From: Ruminococcaceae bacterium UBA3215
GTDB lineage: Bacteria > Bacillota > Clostridia > Oscillospirales > Ruminococcaceae
Direction of reading: 5' to 3'
Length of the DNA: 64,000 nucleotides
NCBI GenBank assembly: GCA_002363155.1
Contig: DEWH01000030.1
Coordinates: forward strand, 3,731 to 67,730
How positions within the stretch are numbered: the stretch's first letter is position 1; every line of letters starts with the position of its first letter. Under the pieces are notes generated by a model that saw only the letters and a list, made by a program, of their open reading frames with translations, searched no databases and was not told where the DNA came from. Positions 61,925 to 64,000 of the stretch are shown here, in pieces. The translations under genes and the position numbers were made by a program.

Positions 61925-62634
61925 ATACCCGACTTTTTTGCCTGCTGCGACTGGATATTCCCCTCCAGTTTGTAGAGCCTTCCGTCCTTGACAAAGCGCC
62001 GACCTGTTCCGCAGAATACAAATGTCACATTATTATCCACGCATTCCTGTCGCAGGAGCTTCACCCAATCATAATGACAAGGTCTTGCACCGTCGTAATT
62101 CTCGCCGTCACATAGGACTTGCTCTATCTGCCCGGTCTCAAGAAATTTTCTGATACTGACCTGATCGATGAAAGGAGCGCACATCACGCCCTTGTGCTTG
62201 AAAGGGAGGTCAAGCAGAATGGGAATACGTTCGTCTGCACGCCGCTGGTTTTCGGCTGTCACATTAAAAAAGATGTTATCCCAGCCGTCGCCCCAGTCTT
62301 TGGGAAGATGCTCAGCCACACGTTCTGGGCGTTTTGTCAGCAGAAAGAATATCACATCACTGCGTATCTTCATCAGCTCCCACGCTTCCTCACGCCACTC
62401 ATCTGCCTCGGCAAGAAAGAAATCCGAGGTCATGCAAACTCTGATCTGCTCTCCGCTTTTTATCTTGTAATTACCTTTGCGGTCTTTCTGTATCGGATAG
62501 TTGAAGCCTGCCTTCGTGCGGTATATATGCGAGCCGTCCTGATCTCTCATCTTGTCGAGAAAATACATATAGCAATGGTCACAGCCCTCGCTTTTCTTGA
62601 TACACCCGTGCCAGGGATTCCAGATATCGTGCAT
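61858..62634 (-). CDS. DUF5131 (phage Gp37/Gp68-like) protein
   Basis: A 258-residue protein starting IWNPWHGCIKKSEGCDHCYMYFLDK, the cysteine-rich beginning of DUF5131, followed by FFLLTKRPERVAEHLP and NVTAENQRRADERIPILLDLPFKHKGVMCAPF. The fold is radical-SAM-like, but the catalytic role is not known. The usual cysteine-rich C-terminus is missing: after GNIQSQQAKKSG the sequence departs from the family, so a late frameshift is likely. Its ATG overlaps the stop of the HxlR gene (TAATG). Confidence 0.82.
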   Translation of the reverse strand: MHDIWNPWHGCIKKSEGCDHCYMYFLDKMRDQDGSHIYRTKAGFNYPIQKDRKGNYKIKSGEQIRVCMTSDFFLAEADEWREEAWELMKIRSDVIFFLLTKRPERVAEHLPKDWGDGWDNIFFNVTAENQRRADERIPILLDLPFKHKGVMCAPFIDQVSIRKFLETGQIEQVLCDGENYDGARPCHYDWVKLLRQECVDNNVTFVFCGTGRRFVKDGRLYKLEGNIQSQQAKKSGICIGLSIRRFSRRNWKKSQRQV

Positions 62635-62873
62635 TACACATCGTCCTCATGCTTGAAGCCCCAAACCATAATAGCATAAAATATAGGTTGAAGATCACGT
62701 CCCTTTTCCGTGAAAGAATACTCCACATGGGGTGGTATCTCATTGAACTGCTCACGGTGGATAAAGCCGTCTGCTTCAAGCTCTTTTAGCGCAGTGGAAA
62801 GCATACTGCCCGTGATCTCGGGCAGAGCCTTTCTGAACTCGCCGTATAATTTCTTTTTATAAAAACGGTTCAA
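62634..62873 (-). pseudogene. HxlR-family regulator, N-terminally truncated
   Basis: The 79 residues hold the second half of the HxlR winged helix (LYGEFRKALPEITGSMLSTALKELEADGFIHREQFNEIPPHVEYSFTEKGRDLQPIFYAIMVWG). Full proteins have about 110 residues and begin with CPV... ahead of this. Here only a TTG start is available and an in-frame stop lies seven codons upstream. The gene is cut at a junction near 62878. Confidence 0.7.
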
Positions 62874-62878
62874 AAGGT

Positions 62879-62965
62879 GATCCGATCATACCGGAAAAGC
62901 TGCTGAACGCCAACCCGTACAACCGGGAGATCATGGATATACTGAAAAGCATCAGCGGAGCGTGA
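62879..62965 (+). pseudogene. C-terminal fragment of an unidentified gene
   Basis: DPIIPEKLLNANPYNREIMDILKSISGA followed by TGA reads like the end of a cytoplasmic protein. It begins at the same junction at which the HxlR gene is truncated. No start or upstream part is present. Confidence 0.4.
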
Positions 62966-63607
62966 TGCAAAAACGCGATCTGTTGAAATGTCAGCTGACT
63001 TTCTTATGTGCGAGCGTTGACCGGATCAAAAGCGAGTCAGAAGATGAAGCTATTACAACTGTTATGATGTAACAATAGAAGAAATGGAACAATACAGCCT
63101 CTCCGAATAAACGGGGTATTTTTATGAATTTCTAGCCGCCGTCCAGCAAAGCTTTTCCCGTTTCGATCAGCACCGTGCCTTTTGGCGCAGTTTGTCAAGG
63201 ATATACAATTTATTGGGTAATATCCAACAAATCACCGCCTGTTGTTTTGCATATTATGTACAATTTGTGGCAGGCGTTTTTCGTCTTTTCTCGATTCTTT
63301 TAAAATACTTTACAAACTCCACAAAATATGCTATAATATACTATATGTAACCGCACAATCTGAAAAATGTGTGGAATTTCGCGGAAAGGTCTTGACAAAA
63401 TGGCTATGGTGTGCTTTGTTCAAAGCAAGCAAGCAGAAATAACTCTGCTCTTTTGTCATACACAAAATCAATATATTTTAAAACAACCGTAACTGCAGAT
63501 AAACTGCGGCCGCGGTTTTTTATAGTCTATGAGTGTATCCCGGATATATATCAGATATAGTCCGGATACACTGGTATAAAAAATTTTTATCAAAGGAGTA
63601 TTATAAC
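62966..63607. other. Non-coding region before the last gene
   Basis: No intact gene is seen. A minus-strand frame ending at 63132 reads APKGTVLIETGKALLDGG before its stop and may be another gene remnant. A terminator-like stem AACCG.CTGCAG...CTGCGG.CGGTT with TTTTT lies at 63485-63522. GTGTATCC (63533-63540) and GGATACAC (63564-63571) form a hairpin or operator about 40 bp before the next start. Sequences near 63340 (TATAAT) and 63393 (TTGACA) could be promoter parts. Confidence 0.5.
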
Positions 63608-64000
63608 ATGAACAAAAGCCTCAAAAGAACGATCAGCGCAGTACTTGCAAGCGCGGTAATGCTCACGTCAATGACAGGCACACAGGTATTCGCCTCGGCT
63701 GACGGCACATCTGTTACCGCAACTGCGACAGCCGAAAAGACCTACAAGGTCATGAGCAAGTCAGTCCCCACATATCTGTTTCAGTATGACAAGGACGCTG
63801 TAATGAAAACGAAGCTCTACTTCATGAACGGAGTCAACGATGTTCCTTATATTGAGATCGATGACATGGTACAGTACCTGAAAGCACTAATGCAAATGAA
63901 ATATCACGGGACCTACGATCTTAAGGTGGAAAAAGACGGCGATACCGTTACCCTCACAAGAGAGACCGGCTATATGGCAACGATCAACTTTGCCGATGAC
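63608..64000 (+). CDS. Secreted protein, probable S41-type peptidase, N-terminal part
   Basis: The gene runs off the window after 131 codons. It has an AAAGGAG site and a signal peptide (MNKSLKRTISAVLASAVMLTSMTGTQVFA). The mature start, YKVMSKSVPTYLFQYDKDAVMKTKLYFMNGVNDVPYIEIDDMVQYLKAL, resembles the N-terminal region of exported S41-like peptidases of Ruminococcus. The catalytic part lies beyond the end, so the family is only probable. Confidence 0.6.
   Translation, partial: MNKSLKRTISAVLASAVMLTSMTGTQVFASADGTSVTATATAEKTYKVMSKSVPTYLFQYDKDAVMKTKLYFMNGVNDVPYIEIDDMVQYLKALMQMKYHGTYDLKVEKDGDTVTLTRETGYMATINFADD

Noticed and set aside
63211..63228. TTGGGTAATATCCAA as a fourth copy of the adhE-type element
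   Set aside because: It is palindromic with TTGG/CCAA but differs in the centre and has no -10 at the 17-bp distance.

Overview
The window reads as a chromosomal segment of a strictly anaerobic, fermentative, plant-glycan-degrading Clostridia (Oscillospiraceae, Ruminococcus-like, possibly close to R. albus; this is an inference from gene content). Supporting it are a trimeric electron-bifurcating [FeFe] hydrogenase, bifunctional AdhE, NfnAB, a galactan-utilisation operon, many strong AAAGGAGG-type ribosome sites and moderate GC. No rRNA, tRNA or CRISPR array was seen.

Layout. 1-5060: a broken cupin gene, then a GntR(YtrA-type)-ABC transporter-serine hydrolase operon with a perfect autoregulatory operator. 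5140-11250: accessory DNA with a DUF6076-like gene and an integrative mobilisable element (large serine recombinase, small ORF, relaxase, oriT-like hairpins). 11345-12420: non-coding DNA made of about six degenerate ~178-bp tandem units. 12730-31280: a redox/fermentation hub with an iron alcohol dehydrogenase, NUDIX hydrolase, hydCBA, adhE plus a small-molecule kinase, a LysR regulator, an SDR, nfnAB-NAD kinase, and a second, sensory hydrogenase (HydS with a PAS domain) flanked by two tiny thioredoxin-like ferredoxins and a SpoIIE/PP2C-type phosphatase. 31290-36800: a phosphodiesterase, a chemoreceptor with a long structured leader, and a MATE pump divergent from a second LysR. 37140-41870: a second mobilisable element (MobC, relaxase, serine recombinase) abutting the remnant of another serine recombinase. 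42400-43500: an XRE regulator and gene debris. 43700-47160: a two-component system with secreted proteins, one frameshifted. 47250-60800: one galactan operon on the minus strand (GH53 lipoprotein, sugar-binding lipoprotein, two permeases, MsmX-like ATPase, LacI regulator, GH2 beta-galactosidase, galactokinase). 60950-63200: damaged PPK2, DUF5131 and HxlR genes with fragments. 63608-end: start of a secreted protein, probably an S41 peptidase.

How it works together. Galactan is cut outside the cell, imported and hydrolysed to galactose, which is phosphorylated. Reducing power from glycolysis is balanced by HydABC (NADH + ferredoxin to H2), AdhE/Fe-ADH (ethanol) and NfnAB (NADPH), with NAD kinase supplying NADP. 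HydS-PAS-phosphatase is a plausible H2/redox sensor for this set.

Most interesting signals: (1) the compact HydS sensory cassette; (2) a shared TTGGTAATTCCC-like element placed exactly at the -35 of three promoters around the LysR gene next to adhE, one of them apparently driving a ~100-nt orphan transcript; (3) the ~178-bp repeat array; (4) recombinase promoters bracketed by perfect inverted repeats in both mobile elements.
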